Below, in pieces: positions 34,487 to 42,729 of a stretch of 60,664 bases of DNA. Every line of letters starts with the position of its first letter. The first letter of the stretch is position 1. Origin of the DNA: Actinomadura sp. NBRC 104425 (GTDB lineage Bacteria > Actinomycetota > Actinomycetes > Streptosporangiales > Streptosporangiaceae). The stretch lies in the NCBI RefSeq assembly GCF_030269545.1, contig NZ_BSTN01000034.1, forward strand, positions 1 through 60,664. The letters are read 5' to 3'. Below the pieces are notes generated by a model. That model was not told where the DNA came from and did not search any database. It saw nothing but the letters and a program-made list of their open reading frames with translations. The position numbers and the translations under genes were made by a program.

Positions 34487-34933
34487 TCACTTCGGGTCGA
34501 TGACGACCCGCTTGATACGGGTCAGCCGGGTCCTGGAGATCTTCCAGCGGCCGTTTTCCTTGCGGTATTCCTCGGTGTAGTGCCCATATCCGGTATGCGA
34601 CACGTAATCGCTCTCCTCAGGCGTCTCCACCAGGTCGAACATCGGCCAGATGGCCCGTGCGCGGGTGTCGTCGATGATCTCGATCTCCGGGATGTGGCCG
34701 TGGTGCACCGAGACGGCGCCCTCGAAATGCCGGGCGGCGGACCGGACGAACTCATCGCGCGTCATCGGCTTGCTGGTCGACTCGGCGAAGTCGATCTGCA
34801 GGTCCTCGGTGAAGAGATCGGCGAACACGTCCCACAGTTTCATGTCCACCGCCCGGAAATACCTGGCCTTCAACTGCCGGATCTCCTCGATGGCGACCAG
34901 CCGTTCAACGGCCTGTTCCAGGGACTCCTCCAT
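34487..34933 (-). CDS. NTF2/SnoaL-like protein
   Basis: A 148-residue protein from ATG 34933 after AAAGGTG. ERLVAIEEIRQLKARYFRAV, KLWDVFADLFTEDLQIDFAE, VSVHHGHIPEIEIIDDTRAR and ENGRWKISRTRLTRIKRVVI follow the SnoaL_4 pattern of aromatic-ring dioxygenase beta subunits, scytalone dehydratase and related proteins. HHGH carries His residues where dehydratases have catalytic ones. It is monocistronic with its own operator-like motif 67 bases upstream. Confidence 0.8.
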   Translation of the reverse strand: MEESLEQAVERLVAIEEIRQLKARYFRAVDMKLWDVFADLFTEDLQIDFAESTSKPMTRDEFVRSAARHFEGAVSVHHGHIPEIEIIDDTRARAIWPMFDLVETPEESDYVSHTGYGHYTEEYRKENGRWKISRTRLTRIKRVVIDPK

Positions 34934-34999
34934 GTCGGCACCTTTCGTCGGTGAGAGGGGCACGCAGACGCGCGGCCCCGGACTGCCAGCGCAAGCAAA

Positions 35000-35015
35000 G
35001 GTCTATCTGTTGACT
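35000..35015. promoter_or_regulatory. Operator-like palindrome upstream of the NTF2-like gene
   Basis: GGTCTA-TCTG-TTGACT matches the consensus at 9 of 12 half-site bases, 67 bases upstream of the start at 34933. Confidence 0.45.
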
Positions 35016-35057
35016 GTCTGGACTACGACCGAGAGCGGCCCGGCCGGGTGGGCCGCC

Positions 35058-35516
35058 TCACCGCCGGGGCCCGGTGAAGGCGTCCTGCTGCCAGGCCTGC
35101 TCGCGCTCCAGCTGGCGGCGCAGGTAGCGGCGGGCCGCCACGCGGACCGGATGGTCCTCCTGCGGCACCGCATCGATCACCGACACCAGCGCGGCCCGCA
35201 GCCGCAGCGCGTCCTCCTGCAGCTCCGGCAGGGCGGGATAGCGCGGCTCCGGTTCCCGCGCCACCGCCTCGGCCACCTGGTGGCGCACGTGGCGGGGCAG
35301 GTCATCGCCCCAACCGGCCAGCAGCCCGCGCAGCTCGGCGTTGTCCTCGGCCAGGGCGCGGGGTTCGGCGTCGACCCTGACCCGCACCGCCCGCAGCATC
35401 TGCGCGACCGTCCGGCACAGACTGGCCGCGTACTCGTCCTCGACGGCGGGGGCGATCTCCCGTTCGACCGCATCGATCACCGACGCCAGGATCTGCTGCA
35501 CACCGGGGTGGATCAC
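35058..35516 (-). CDS. Small all-helical protein, APH partner (LvaB/DUF6285-like position)
   Basis: A 152-residue charged, helical protein (VIHPGVQQILASVIDAVERE, AASLCRTVAQMLRAVRVRVD, VRVAARRYLRRQLEREQAWQ) without known motifs. Its GTG overlaps the stop of the APH-type kinase gene by 4 bases (GTGA), so the two proteins are made together. In the levulinate operon of Pseudomonas putida the small protein LvaB (DUF6285) sits in the same place and is required for LvaA kinase activity; real homology to LvaB is not established here. A second such protein with the same overlap is at 40107. Confidence 0.6.
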   Translation of the reverse strand: MIHPGVQQILASVIDAVEREIAPAVEDEYAASLCRTVAQMLRAVRVRVDAEPRALAEDNAELRGLLAGWGDDLPRHVRHQVAEAVAREPEPRYPALPELQEDALRLRAALVSVIDAVPQEDHPVRVAARRYLRRQLEREQAWQQDAFTGPRR

Positions 35517-36589
35517 GCGATCGCCTCCTTCATCAGGTCGACGCCGAACACCCGGGCGAGCCGCAGCTGGCTGCGGAAGGAGACCTCGGTGGCGGTCCAC
35601 ATGAAGCGCAGGGCGACCGGATCGCGCCGCCGCGCCAGCGCCGCGGCGTGATGGGAGTACAGGAACTGCAGCACCCCGTAGAACATCCGGTAGAACTCCA
35701 CGCGTTCGACGGTGACCTCGATGCCGGTGCGCTCGCGGTAGTAGGCCAACGCCTCGGGCAGACCCCAGATCCGGCGCCCGTCCCGGTGGATCTCCGGGAT
35801 CATCTCCTGCACCTGTGCGAAGTCGTAGGCGGGGTCGCCGAGGGCGGCAAGCTCCCAGTCGCTCATGGCGACGATCCGGCCGCCGGACCAGACCTCCTCG
35901 CCGTGGCCGTTGTTGCCCTTGCACAAGGTGATGCGCGGGCAGTCCCGGGGGGCGCGCGCCCGCAGCCACGAGATGGTCTCGGCGAGCACCGGGTTCGGCT
36001 CGAACTGGAAGTCCGCCAGCCGTGCCAGGGCGGCGCGGATCAGGTTCTCGGCGCAGTCGGCCGGCGAGGACGGGACGGGGAACAGCTCCCCGAAGCCGAG
36101 CCCCTCCCAGTCCAGGGTGTGCACCAGCGCGAGCTTGTCGAGGTGCTCCTTGGAGGCCGCGATGCGCGCCCGGTCCTGCTCGGGGGACTCGTCGGCGATG
36201 AACGGCAGCCGCCAGTCCCCCTCGACCTTCGTGCGCACGTAGGCGGGCCGTCCGTCGGGTTCCCAGCGCGGGTCGTCCTCGAACCACAGCGCCGTGGCGG
36301 TGGGCACCGGCGAGCCGTTCAACCGCCGGTAGGTCTCGTACTCGGTGCGCAGCGGCGTCGGCACGATGCCGCCGTCGGCATGGTCGCGCCGGACGATGAA
36401 CTCCCGTCCGCTCCAGCGGCCGGTCTCCTCGCGCACCTCGGTGCTCACCGACCACGTCTGCCGGGACACACCGCGCGAGAGCCGTCGCACGGCATGGACC
36501 CGCACGTCCACGACCCCGGGGCCGAGGCGGGCGGCCCGGTGGCGGAACCAGCGGCCGACGAATCCGGCATCGTCCAGGCGGCCGCTCAT
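35513..36589 (-). CDS. APH-family protein lacking the canonical HGD motif, copy 2
   Basis: A 358-residue member of the phosphotransferase family of choline/aminoglycoside kinases. The fold is clear: LSRGVSRQTWSV at the nucleotide loop, REFIVRRDHADGG with the Lys-equivalent strand, and IVAMSDWELAALGDPAYDFA with the metal-binding Asp. But where kinases have HGD....N, it reads ITLCKGNNGHGEEVW: the catalytic Asp is Asn, the His is Lys and the following Asn is Glu. I recall similar KG-N-G-GEEV sequences in other actinobacteria, so this may be a distinct subfamily rather than decay. It is joined by 4-base overlaps to the AttH-like gene before it and the helical gene after it. Confidence 0.75.
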   Translation of the reverse strand: MSGRLDDAGFVGRWFRHRAARLGPGVVDVRVHAVRRLSRGVSRQTWSVSTEVREETGRWSGREFIVRRDHADGGIVPTPLRTEYETYRRLNGSPVPTATALWFEDDPRWEPDGRPAYVRTKVEGDWRLPFIADESPEQDRARIAASKEHLDKLALVHTLDWEGLGFGELFPVPSSPADCAENLIRAALARLADFQFEPNPVLAETISWLRARAPRDCPRITLCKGNNGHGEEVWSGGRIVAMSDWELAALGDPAYDFAQVQEMIPEIHRDGRRIWGLPEALAYYRERTGIEVTVERVEFYRMFYGVLQFLYSHHAAALARRRDPVALRFMWTATEVSFRSQLRLARVFGVDLMKEAIA

Positions 36590-37755
36590 CGCAGCCCCAG
36601 CGGCTTGAAGGGGCCGTCCAGGAACAGCTCGGTGTGGCCGGCGCCGACCCACTGCCGCCCGTCCGGTGCGGTGGTGACCACACGCGAGAGGTACTCCTTG
36701 CCGTGCAGGCCCTGGTGCACGGTGCCGTCGTACATCGTGTGGTCGAACGGCTGCCGGGAGAAGTCGAACTCGTCCCACTCCAGGTTGACGCCCGGGCCGT
36801 GGTAGGTGCGCATCGAGCCCCCGTCGCGCCAGCTGCCCGCCTGGTAGCCGATGGTGGCGGTCACCCACGGCGGCCCGGCCGGCTCCAGGCGCTGGGTCCA
36901 CCGTCCCCCGTCGGCGGCGGTCAGCGTGATGGTGCCGGACTTCAGCAGCCTGGTGCCGGGCACCAGTTCCAGCTGGTGGGAGCCGCCGACCAGCTCGATC
37001 GGCGCGGCGTCCCAGCCCAGGTGCAGCCTGCCTTCGAAGGGGGTGCCGAAGGTGTCGTTCATCGGGACCTGCTCGCCTTCGGGCGACTCATGGATGGCGT
37101 AGAAGCCCGACAGCTCTCCCGCGCCGAACAGCGTCCACAGACGCAGCGCCCGGGGAACCCCGCCCGGATCGCGCGGCGGCAGCCACCTGGGGTCGGGGGC
37201 GAGCGGCGGACGCTGGTGGTAGAGCCCCCAGGAGTGGTCGCGGCTGCCGTACCAGTGCGCGGGGTCGACTTCGATGCGCCGCCCGTCGATCTCGATCCAG
37301 CCGCGGACCGTACCGGGCTGGGAGTAGCGGGTCTGGTCGGTCACCGGCCGTCCACGGTCGGTGGCCAGGTGGTGCGCCTCCTCGTAGGGGGGAGCGGACC
37401 CCAGCCAGTGCAGGTCCATGCGCAGGCCGGACGGATTGTCCTCGAGCGTAAGGCGGATGTGGCGGTAGGGCTGGAGGACCTCCAGCCGGTAGGGCCCGAC
37501 CGCGGTGTCGCACAGTTCCCGCCAGGTCCGGCTGAAACGCACGGTCCGCTGCACGCCGTCCCGCATGACCCCCACGTAACCGCCGATGATGTCGGTGTTG
37601 GGGTTGATCCGCAGGCCCTGGAAGCAAAAGCAGCGTTCCTCGGCCGAGAAGGCGCCGAAGAAGTACCCGTCGTCGAAACCGGGGTCGGTGTTGCTGACGA
37701 ACGACAGCGGATACGGCGTCTGGTGGACGGGCAGTTCGTCGTAGGGGCTGAGCAT
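36586..37755 (-). CDS. AttH/CrtC-like lipocalin-type protein, copy 2
   Basis: A 389-residue protein of the same family as 5212-6312 and 41587-42729. Matching blocks are VHQTPYPLSFVSNTDPGFDD, RINPNTDIIGGYVGVMRDG, LEVLQPYRHIRLTLEDNPSG and AHWYGSRDHSWGLYHQRPPL. Two lipocalin-like barrels are likely. The gene is first in a three-gene unit with the APH-type protein (ATGA overlap) and the small helical protein. A role in hydrating or otherwise preparing an isoprenoid-like acid or acyl-CoA for the kinase is a hypothesis based on CrtC. No operator motif is seen directly upstream. Confidence 0.65.
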   Translation of the reverse strand: MLSPYDELPVHQTPYPLSFVSNTDPGFDDGYFFGAFSAEERCFCFQGLRINPNTDIIGGYVGVMRDGVQRTVRFSRTWRELCDTAVGPYRLEVLQPYRHIRLTLEDNPSGLRMDLHWLGSAPPYEEAHHLATDRGRPVTDQTRYSQPGTVRGWIEIDGRRIEVDPAHWYGSRDHSWGLYHQRPPLAPDPRWLPPRDPGGVPRALRLWTLFGAGELSGFYAIHESPEGEQVPMNDTFGTPFEGRLHLGWDAAPIELVGGSHQLELVPGTRLLKSGTITLTAADGGRWTQRLEPAGPPWVTATIGYQAGSWRDGGSMRTYHGPGVNLEWDEFDFSRQPFDHTMYDGTVHQGLHGKEYLSRVVTTAPDGRQWVGAGHTELFLDGPFKPLGLR

Positions 37756-37770
37756 CTGTGATCCTCCATT

Positions 37771-37801
37771 CCCGCGGCCGGCGCCCGGTGCCGGCCGCGG
37801 G
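37771..37801 (-). terminator. Hairpin between the SDR gene and the AttH-like gene
   Basis: CCCGCGGCCGGC pairs with GCCGGCCGCGGG over a 7-base loop. It lies 96 bases after the SDR stop on the same strand and 16 bases before the start codon of the AttH-like gene, so it could attenuate read-through. Confidence 0.55.
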
Positions 37802-37896
37802 CGTTCCGGGCCCGGCGGGCCGGTATCGATGGGGCGGTGACGCGCTCGGTCCTGTCGCCGGTGCCGCAGCCGGTCTAACCGGCAGGGGCTTCCCCG

Positions 37897-38640
37897 TCAG
37901 GTCGTCCGCTGGGCGGCCTGCAGGAACGGGATGGTCGCCGCGGTGAGCCCGCCGTCGACGTAGAGGACCTGCCCGGTGATGTAGCGCGAGTCCTCGGAGG
38001 CGAAGAAGGACACCACATCGGCGATGTCCTCGGGGACCGCGCGGCGGCCCAGGGGCACCAGGGAGTTGAACCGCGCCTCGCGCTCGGGATCGGCCGACAC
38101 CTGGGCCGTCCCCTCGGTACGCACGCCGCCGGGGGCGACGGCGTTGAACCGGACGCCCGAGTGCGCGAACTCCAGTGCGCACAGCTGGGTGAGCGACACC
38201 AGGGCGGCCTTGGACGGCGAGTAGGCGCCCGTCCCAGGGGTCGCCGCCTTCGCCGCCATGGAGGCGATGTTGACCACCGACCCGCCCGAGGCCGACAGCA
38301 GCGGCAGCAGCCGCTGGATGAGCAGCAGCGGCCCGAGCACGTTCACATCCATCACCCGGCGGAACTCCTCGGGGGCGATGTCGGCCAGCCTCGCGAAGGG
38401 GAAGATGCCGGCGTTGTTGACCAGGACCTGGAGCTCCTCCAGCGAGGCGGCCAGGTCACCGACCGCCGCCGGGTCGGTGACGTCGCATGTGACGGCCCGC
38501 CCGCCGATCTCGCCCGCCGTCTTCTCGGCGGAGGCGGCATCGACGTCGAGCGCGACGACCGCGAAGCCGTCGGCCGCCAGCCTGCGTGCAATCGCCCGGC
38601 CTATGCCGCGCCCCGCACCGGTCACCAGCGCAGTTGCCAC
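37897..38640 (-). CDS. SDR oxidoreductase
   Basis: A 247-residue NAD(P)-dependent dehydrogenase from GTG 38640 (VATALVTGAGRGIGRAIARR). ALDVDAASAEKTAGEIGGRA has the Asp after strand 2 that favours NAD(H). VLVNNAGIFPF, NIASMAAKAATPGTGAYSPS with K, and the end YITGQVLYVDGGLTA complete the classical SDR set. Probably oxidises a 3-hydroxyacyl-CoA or an alcohol of the substrate. A half-perfect operator motif lies 106 bases upstream. Confidence 0.88.
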   Translation of the reverse strand: MATALVTGAGRGIGRAIARRLAADGFAVVALDVDAASAEKTAGEIGGRAVTCDVTDPAAVGDLAASLEELQVLVNNAGIFPFARLADIAPEEFRRVMDVNVLGPLLLIQRLLPLLSASGGSVVNIASMAAKAATPGTGAYSPSKAALVSLTQLCALEFAHSGVRFNAVAPGGVRTEGTAQVSADPEREARFNSLVPLGRRAVPEDIADVVSFFASEDSRYITGQVLYVDGGLTAATIPFLQAAQRTT

Positions 38641-38745
38641 TGATCTGCATCCTCTCTGCCGCACGCCCGGAGCCGGGGGTCTCCGCGGCCCCCCGCCAGC
38701 CGGTCACGGCGCTCATGCCTCGACGTTATTTGTCGAAGGATAAAA

Positions 38746-38761
38746 TATTGTAATTTAGACT
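38746..38761. promoter_or_regulatory. Operator-like motif, right half perfect
   Basis: TATTGT-AATT-TAGACT in a strongly AT-rich patch; the right half equals the consensus. 106 bases upstream of the SDR start at 38640. Confidence 0.45.
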
Positions 38762-38806
38762 TTTTGGGTCGTCCATAGCCCGATCCGCTCGCCCGACAGG
38801 ACGGCC

Positions 38807-39939
38807 TCAGGCGAGGGCGCCGCTTGCCCTCAGACCGGAGATCTCGCCGGCCGAAAAGCCCCAGGAGCGCAGCGCCTCCTCGGCGCCGTCGTCAGGGCGG
38901 GCCGACGGGGGCGCGGCGGGCGTGCGGGAAAACGCGGTGCGGGTGCCGGCTGGAGGACGCCGTCGACCTCCACGAAGCCCTGGCGGGCGACCGCGTGGGG
39001 GTGCCGGGTGGCCTCCTCGGGCGTCAGCACGGGGGTCACGCAGGCGTCGGTGCCGGCGAAGGCCTTCTCCCACTCGTCCCTGGTGCGGCTCCGGAAGGCC
39101 TCGGCCAGCCGGGCGCGCAGCTCCGGCCAGCGGGACCGGTCGTACTGCGGGGGCAGGTCGGCGGGGTCCAGGCCCAGCCCGTCCAGCAACTGGGCGTAGA
39201 ACCGGCGTTCCAGGGCGCCGACGCTCACATGGCGGCCGTCGGCGGTCTCGTAGGTGTCATAGAACGGCGCGCCGCCGTCGAGCAGGTTGGTGCCGCGCTC
39301 GGCGGACCACTCGCCGGAGGCCATCACTCCGTGCAGGAAGGCGGTCAGCAGAGCCGCGCCGTCCACCATCGCGGCGTCCACCACCTGCCCGGTGCCGGAC
39401 CGGTCGCGCTCATAGAGAGCGGCGACGATACCGAAGGCCAGCAGCATTCCCCCGCCGCCGAAGTCGCCGACCAGGTTCAGCGGGGGCACCGGCCGCCGGC
39501 CTTTGCGCCCAATGGGTTCGAGCGCCCCCGCCACCGAGATGTAGTTGATGTCGTGCCCGGCCCGGTCGGCCAGGGGGCCGGTCTGCCCCCAGCCGGTCAT
39601 CCGGCCGTAGATCAGCCTGGGGTTGACGGCATGGCAGTCCTGCGGGCCGATGCCCAGCCGTTCGGCGACCCCGGGCCGAAAGCCCTCCACCAGCACGTCG
39701 GCCTGGGCGGCGAGCCTGCGGACCACCTGGACCCCCTGCGCGGACTTCAGATCGACTTCGACCGTCCGGCGGCCCCGGGCCAGCGGGTCGACCCGTCGCC
39801 GCTCGTCGGGACGGCGCCGGGAGGCCCGGCCGACGCGCAGCACCTCGGCGCCGAGGTCCCCCAACAGCATGCAGGCGAACGGCGCCGGGGCGGCGCTGGC
39901 GATCTCCACGACCCGCACGCCCTGCAGGGGGCCGCCCAT
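38807..39939 (-). pseudogene. Alpha-methylacyl-CoA racemase/CaiB-type CoA-transferase, frameshift near the end
   Basis: From ATG 39939 the protein MGGPLQGVRVVEIASAAPAP runs for about 335 residues with the racemase residues His in LADRAGHDINYISVAGAL, Asp in NLVGDFGGGGML and Glu in HVSVGALERRFYAQLLDGL. Near 38925-38935, at a run of T, the frame shifts; the true end is FSRTPAAPPSARPDDGAEEA followed by LRSWGFSAGEISGLRASGAL, stop at 38807. Length after correction is 377 residues, normal for Mcr/AMACR, which flips the 2-methyl centre of branched acyl-CoA before beta-oxidation. Only the last ~40 residues are affected, so partial activity or a sequence error is possible. This gene points to methyl-branched (isoprenoid-like) acids as substrate. 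Confidence 0.8.
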
Positions 39940-40021
39940 CAGGCCGCCTCCGTCCGGGCCGGGCGATCGGCGCGGGGCGTTCGGTGCAGCATGTCAGCCT
40001 CCGATTTTTTGATTCATGAAA

Positions 40022-40037
40022 TAAATATGACTAGACA
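40022..40037. promoter_or_regulatory. Operator-like palindrome upstream of the racemase gene
   Basis: TAAATA-TGAC-TAGACA; centre and right half equal those of the perfect site at 16976 except for the last base. 83 bases upstream of the start at 39939. Confidence 0.5.
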
Positions 40038-40059
40038 AAAATGAGGTGATGACGGGACG

Positions 40060-40083
40060 CCGTCCCGGCGTTCACCGGGACGG
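40060..40083 (-). terminator. Hairpin after the five-gene APH operon
   Basis: CCGTCCCGG at 40060-40068 pairs with CCGGGACGG at 40075-40083. It follows the stop at 40107. Confidence 0.55.
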
Positions 40084-40106
40084 TGCCGATGACGGCGACC
40101 GTGGGG

Positions 40107-40550
40107 TCAGACGGCCAAGTGCCGCATCATGCGCAGCCGCAGTTCGCGTCCGCCGGCGTCCTCGGGATGGGCGCGGAGCCAGGTCGCCAGCCGCCCGGCG
40201 ACCTCGGTCAGCACGGCCGCATGCCGGGCGTGGACGGCGTTCAGTGCCGCGAGCTCCTCGGGAACCGGCTCGCCGGGCCCGGCCAGCTGGGGCAGCAGAT
40301 CCGCAAACGCCCGCCGCCGGGCAGGGTCGGCCTCGATCCAGGTGCGCGCGTCGGCCAGCAGGCCGCGCAGCGCCTGGTCCCGACGGCGCAGCCGCAGCGC
40401 GGCGTCGTCCCAGTCGATCTGCGCGAGCACGGCGCGCACCTCGCGCAGCCGCTGGCGCGCGTACTCCGAGCCGACCTCGGGTTCGACGACATCGCGCAGG
40501 ATCCGGCGGATTCCGGCGATGGTCTCGGCCGGGGTGGGTCGCACGGTCAC
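40107..40550 (-). CDS. Small all-helical protein, APH partner, second copy
   Basis: A 147-residue protein with long amphipathic helices (PAETIAGIRRILRDVVEPEV, GSEYARQRLREVRAVLAQID). Its GTG overlaps the kinase stop by 4 bases, exactly as in the copy at 35058. Similarity between the two is weak outside the first 60 residues (both have I--I--VVE/IA--VE-EYA...LR-VRA), but length, composition and place agree. Probably an obligatory subunit or stabiliser of the kinase, like LvaB for LvaA. Confidence 0.6.
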   Translation of the reverse strand: MTVRPTPAETIAGIRRILRDVVEPEVGSEYARQRLREVRAVLAQIDWDDAALRLRRRDQALRGLLADARTWIEADPARRRAFADLLPQLAGPGEPVPEELAALNAVHARHAAVLTEVAGRLATWLRAHPEDAGGRELRLRMMRHLAV

Positions 40551-41590
40551 CCTCCTTCCGCGGCCAGGATCCCGGCCAGCACCTGCCGGATCACGGTGTC
40601 GGCAGGGGCGGCGGGACGGTCGGTGCCGCCTTGGCAGAAATTGCGGACGCCGGCCAGCGCGATGACCGCCAGCCGGAAGGTGGACAAAATCTGCCAGAAC
40701 CGCAGTGCGGCCGGATCGACCCGGATGCCGGTCAGCTCGGTGTAGCGGCGCAAAAAGTCCTCCGCGTCCCAGCGGCCCGGGATGAAGTGCTCGCGGGCGT
40801 ACAGCGGGGCGGTGTACCAGCCCAGGTCGTCGAGCGGGTCACCGAGATGGGCCAGCTCCCAGTCCAGCAGCACCCCCAGGGCGCCGTCCTGGACCAGGAC
40901 GTTGGCGGGACGGAAGTCGCCGTGCACCAGCACGGTCCGCTCCGGAGGGCCGGGCAGGTTGTCGCGCAGCCAGTCGGCGGCGATCCGCAGGGCGGGCTGA
41001 GGTTCCAGCTCCTGAGCCTCCAACTCGCGTTCCCAGCGGGTCAGCTCGTGCTCGGCCGGGTTCGGCCCCGGGTCCTTCAGGTCCGCGCGCAACCCGCCGG
41101 CATCGACATCGATGCGGTGCAGCTCGGCCAGCGTCTGGCACAGCCGTTCGGCCAGTGCGGCCTGCCGCTCGGGGCCCAGTCCGAGGGGGTCGGCCGGGCG
41201 CAGCACCGCCCGGTGCGCCTCCCCCTCGTACCTGGTGACGATCATGGTGGGGCGCAGCAGGTACTCGCCGGTGTCGTCGAGCCAGTGCACCCGCGGTGCC
41301 GGGACGGGGGTGTCCGCCAGGCGCCGCAGCAGCCGGAACTCCCGCTCGCGGTGGGTGTCCACCACGGCCGCCGGCGGGTCGCGGCGCATCAGCAGCCGGT
41401 GCCTGACCGGCCGGCCGTCGACGTTCCACACCGCATCGAACGGCCAGTTCTCCCGCGAACTGCCGGTGCCCGAGCGGCGCAGCCCGAAGACCTGCGGCGC
41501 GGCCCCCTCGGGCAGTTGCCGGCTCAGGAAGTCGCGCAGGGCGGCGGCGATCTCCTCCACGCCCGGCTCGGCGGCGGTCGCGGTGCTCAT
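40547..41590 (-). CDS. APH-family kinase, LvaA-like, copy 3
   Basis: A 347-residue kinase with intact active site: LRRSGTGSSRENWPFDAVW at the nucleotide loop, HRLLMRRDPPAAVVDTHRER, TVLVHGDFRPANVLVQDG with the HGD....N catalytic loop, and GVLLDWELAHLGDPLDDLGW with the metal-binding Asp. It resembles the kinase half of ACAD10/11 and LvaA, which phosphorylate 4-hydroxyacyl-CoA so that phosphate can be eliminated. It sits in an operon with an acyl-CoA ligase and an enoyl-CoA hydratase, which fits that chemistry. Starts at ATG 41590, overlapping the AttH-like stop. Confidence 0.8.
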   Translation of the reverse strand: MSTATAAEPGVEEIAAALRDFLSRQLPEGAAPQVFGLRRSGTGSSRENWPFDAVWNVDGRPVRHRLLMRRDPPAAVVDTHREREFRLLRRLADTPVPAPRVHWLDDTGEYLLRPTMIVTRYEGEAHRAVLRPADPLGLGPERQAALAERLCQTLAELHRIDVDAGGLRADLKDPGPNPAEHELTRWERELEAQELEPQPALRIAADWLRDNLPGPPERTVLVHGDFRPANVLVQDGALGVLLDWELAHLGDPLDDLGWYTAPLYAREHFIPGRWDAEDFLRRYTELTGIRVDPAALRFWQILSTFRLAVIALAGVRNFCQGGTDRPAAPADTVIRQVLAGILAAEGG

Positions 41591-42729
41591 CGCCCACCGT
41601 CCCGCGAGGCGGGCTGCGGCGGGATGGCCTCCTGATAGCGGGGGTAGCCCGGCAGCACCATGTACTCCATCACCCCGTAGCCGACCCGGCCCTCGTGGTG
41701 GACCTCGACCAGGTGGTCGCTGCCGGCCTTGGCGTAGCGGTAGAACTGGTCGCGGTCGGTCAGGTCCCACACCTCGTGCTCCAGGCTGTCCTCGCCCTTC
41801 CAGTGGCCCTGGTACCAGCCGTTCCAGCCCTCGTAGCCGCCGCCCCTCAGGTGGGCGCGGCCGGGGTGGGCGATCAGGTCGAACTCCATGCGCCTGCCGC
41901 TGTCGAGGACCAGCGCGATCCGGCCGCCCTCCAGCGTGGGTGCCGGGGCTCCGGCGACCCAGCGCAGGTCGTGCTCGACACCGACGATCATGTCGTCCTC
42001 GGCCTGGGCGCCGTGCGGACGGCAGATGCTCGCCGACAGGTGCAGCGGGCGGCCCGGCCTGGCCTCGTACAGGTAGAGGTGCACCCCGAAGTCGGGAAGC
42101 TGCAGGGGGCAGAACATGAGCATCCGCCACTCGGGGCGTTCGCCGGGGGGCGCTCCCTGGGCGCGGGGCAGCGGGCGAGTGCCCCAGGAGTGGTCGCGTT
42201 CGCTCCACCAGGTCTGCGGGTCGAGGGTGAACTCCCGTCCCGGCGCGACGAGGGTGCCGGACGCCCTCCCCAGCTGCACGTAGCGGATCGCATCGTAGGT
42301 GACGCGGGTCCGGCTCACCTGGAAGTGCCGTCCCTCCAGGACGGGTTCCAGCCCGCTGGTCCAGGTGAGGTCGAAGGCCAGGCCGGAGGGGTTCTCCTCA
42401 AGGATGAACCGCAGCTTGCGGAAGGGCTTGACGATCTCGACCCGCAGCGGGCCGACGTGCATGCGGTCGTTGTGGGGGGCCAAGGCGCGGGCGAGCCGCA
42501 GGTTGTGCTGGCGTCCGCCGGTGGACAGGACGGCGAAGCCCTCCTGCACGTCCTGGTTGGGGTACTTGCCCAGCCCCAGGGTGAGCACGGTGTCCTTGCC
42601 GGCCGTGTCCTGGATGCTGACCCAGTAGCGCTCCCGCCAGCTGGGGTCGCTGGAGCCCACCATCGCGTGGGGGTAGGCGACTTGGTGGTTGAAGTACTCG
42701 TCCGGAGGGCTCAGTCGCACCATCGTCAT
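41587..42729 (-). CDS. AttH/CrtC-like lipocalin-type protein, copy 3
   Basis: A 380-residue protein. PDEYFNHQVAYPHAMVGSSD, LGKYPNQDVQEGFAVLSTGG, VEIVKPFRKLRFILEENPSG and QTWWSERDHSWGTRPLPR align with copies 1 and 2; the common core is W-[WY]-x2-RDH-[AS]-WG. The charged RDH triad inside a hydrophobic setting is a good candidate for a catalytic or ligand-binding site. Its ATG at 42729 overlaps the ligase stop and its stop overlaps the kinase start, so the three are made in step. Confidence 0.68.
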   Translation of the reverse strand: MTMVRLSPPDEYFNHQVAYPHAMVGSSDPSWRERYWVSIQDTAGKDTVLTLGLGKYPNQDVQEGFAVLSTGGRQHNLRLARALAPHNDRMHVGPLRVEIVKPFRKLRFILEENPSGLAFDLTWTSGLEPVLEGRHFQVSRTRVTYDAIRYVQLGRASGTLVAPGREFTLDPQTWWSERDHSWGTRPLPRAQGAPPGERPEWRMLMFCPLQLPDFGVHLYLYEARPGRPLHLSASICRPHGAQAEDDMIVGVEHDLRWVAGAPAPTLEGGRIALVLDSGRRMEFDLIAHPGRAHLRGGGYEGWNGWYQGHWKGEDSLEHEVWDLTDRDQFYRYAKAGSDHLVEVHHEGRVGYGVMEYMVLPGYPRYQEAIPPQPASRDGGR

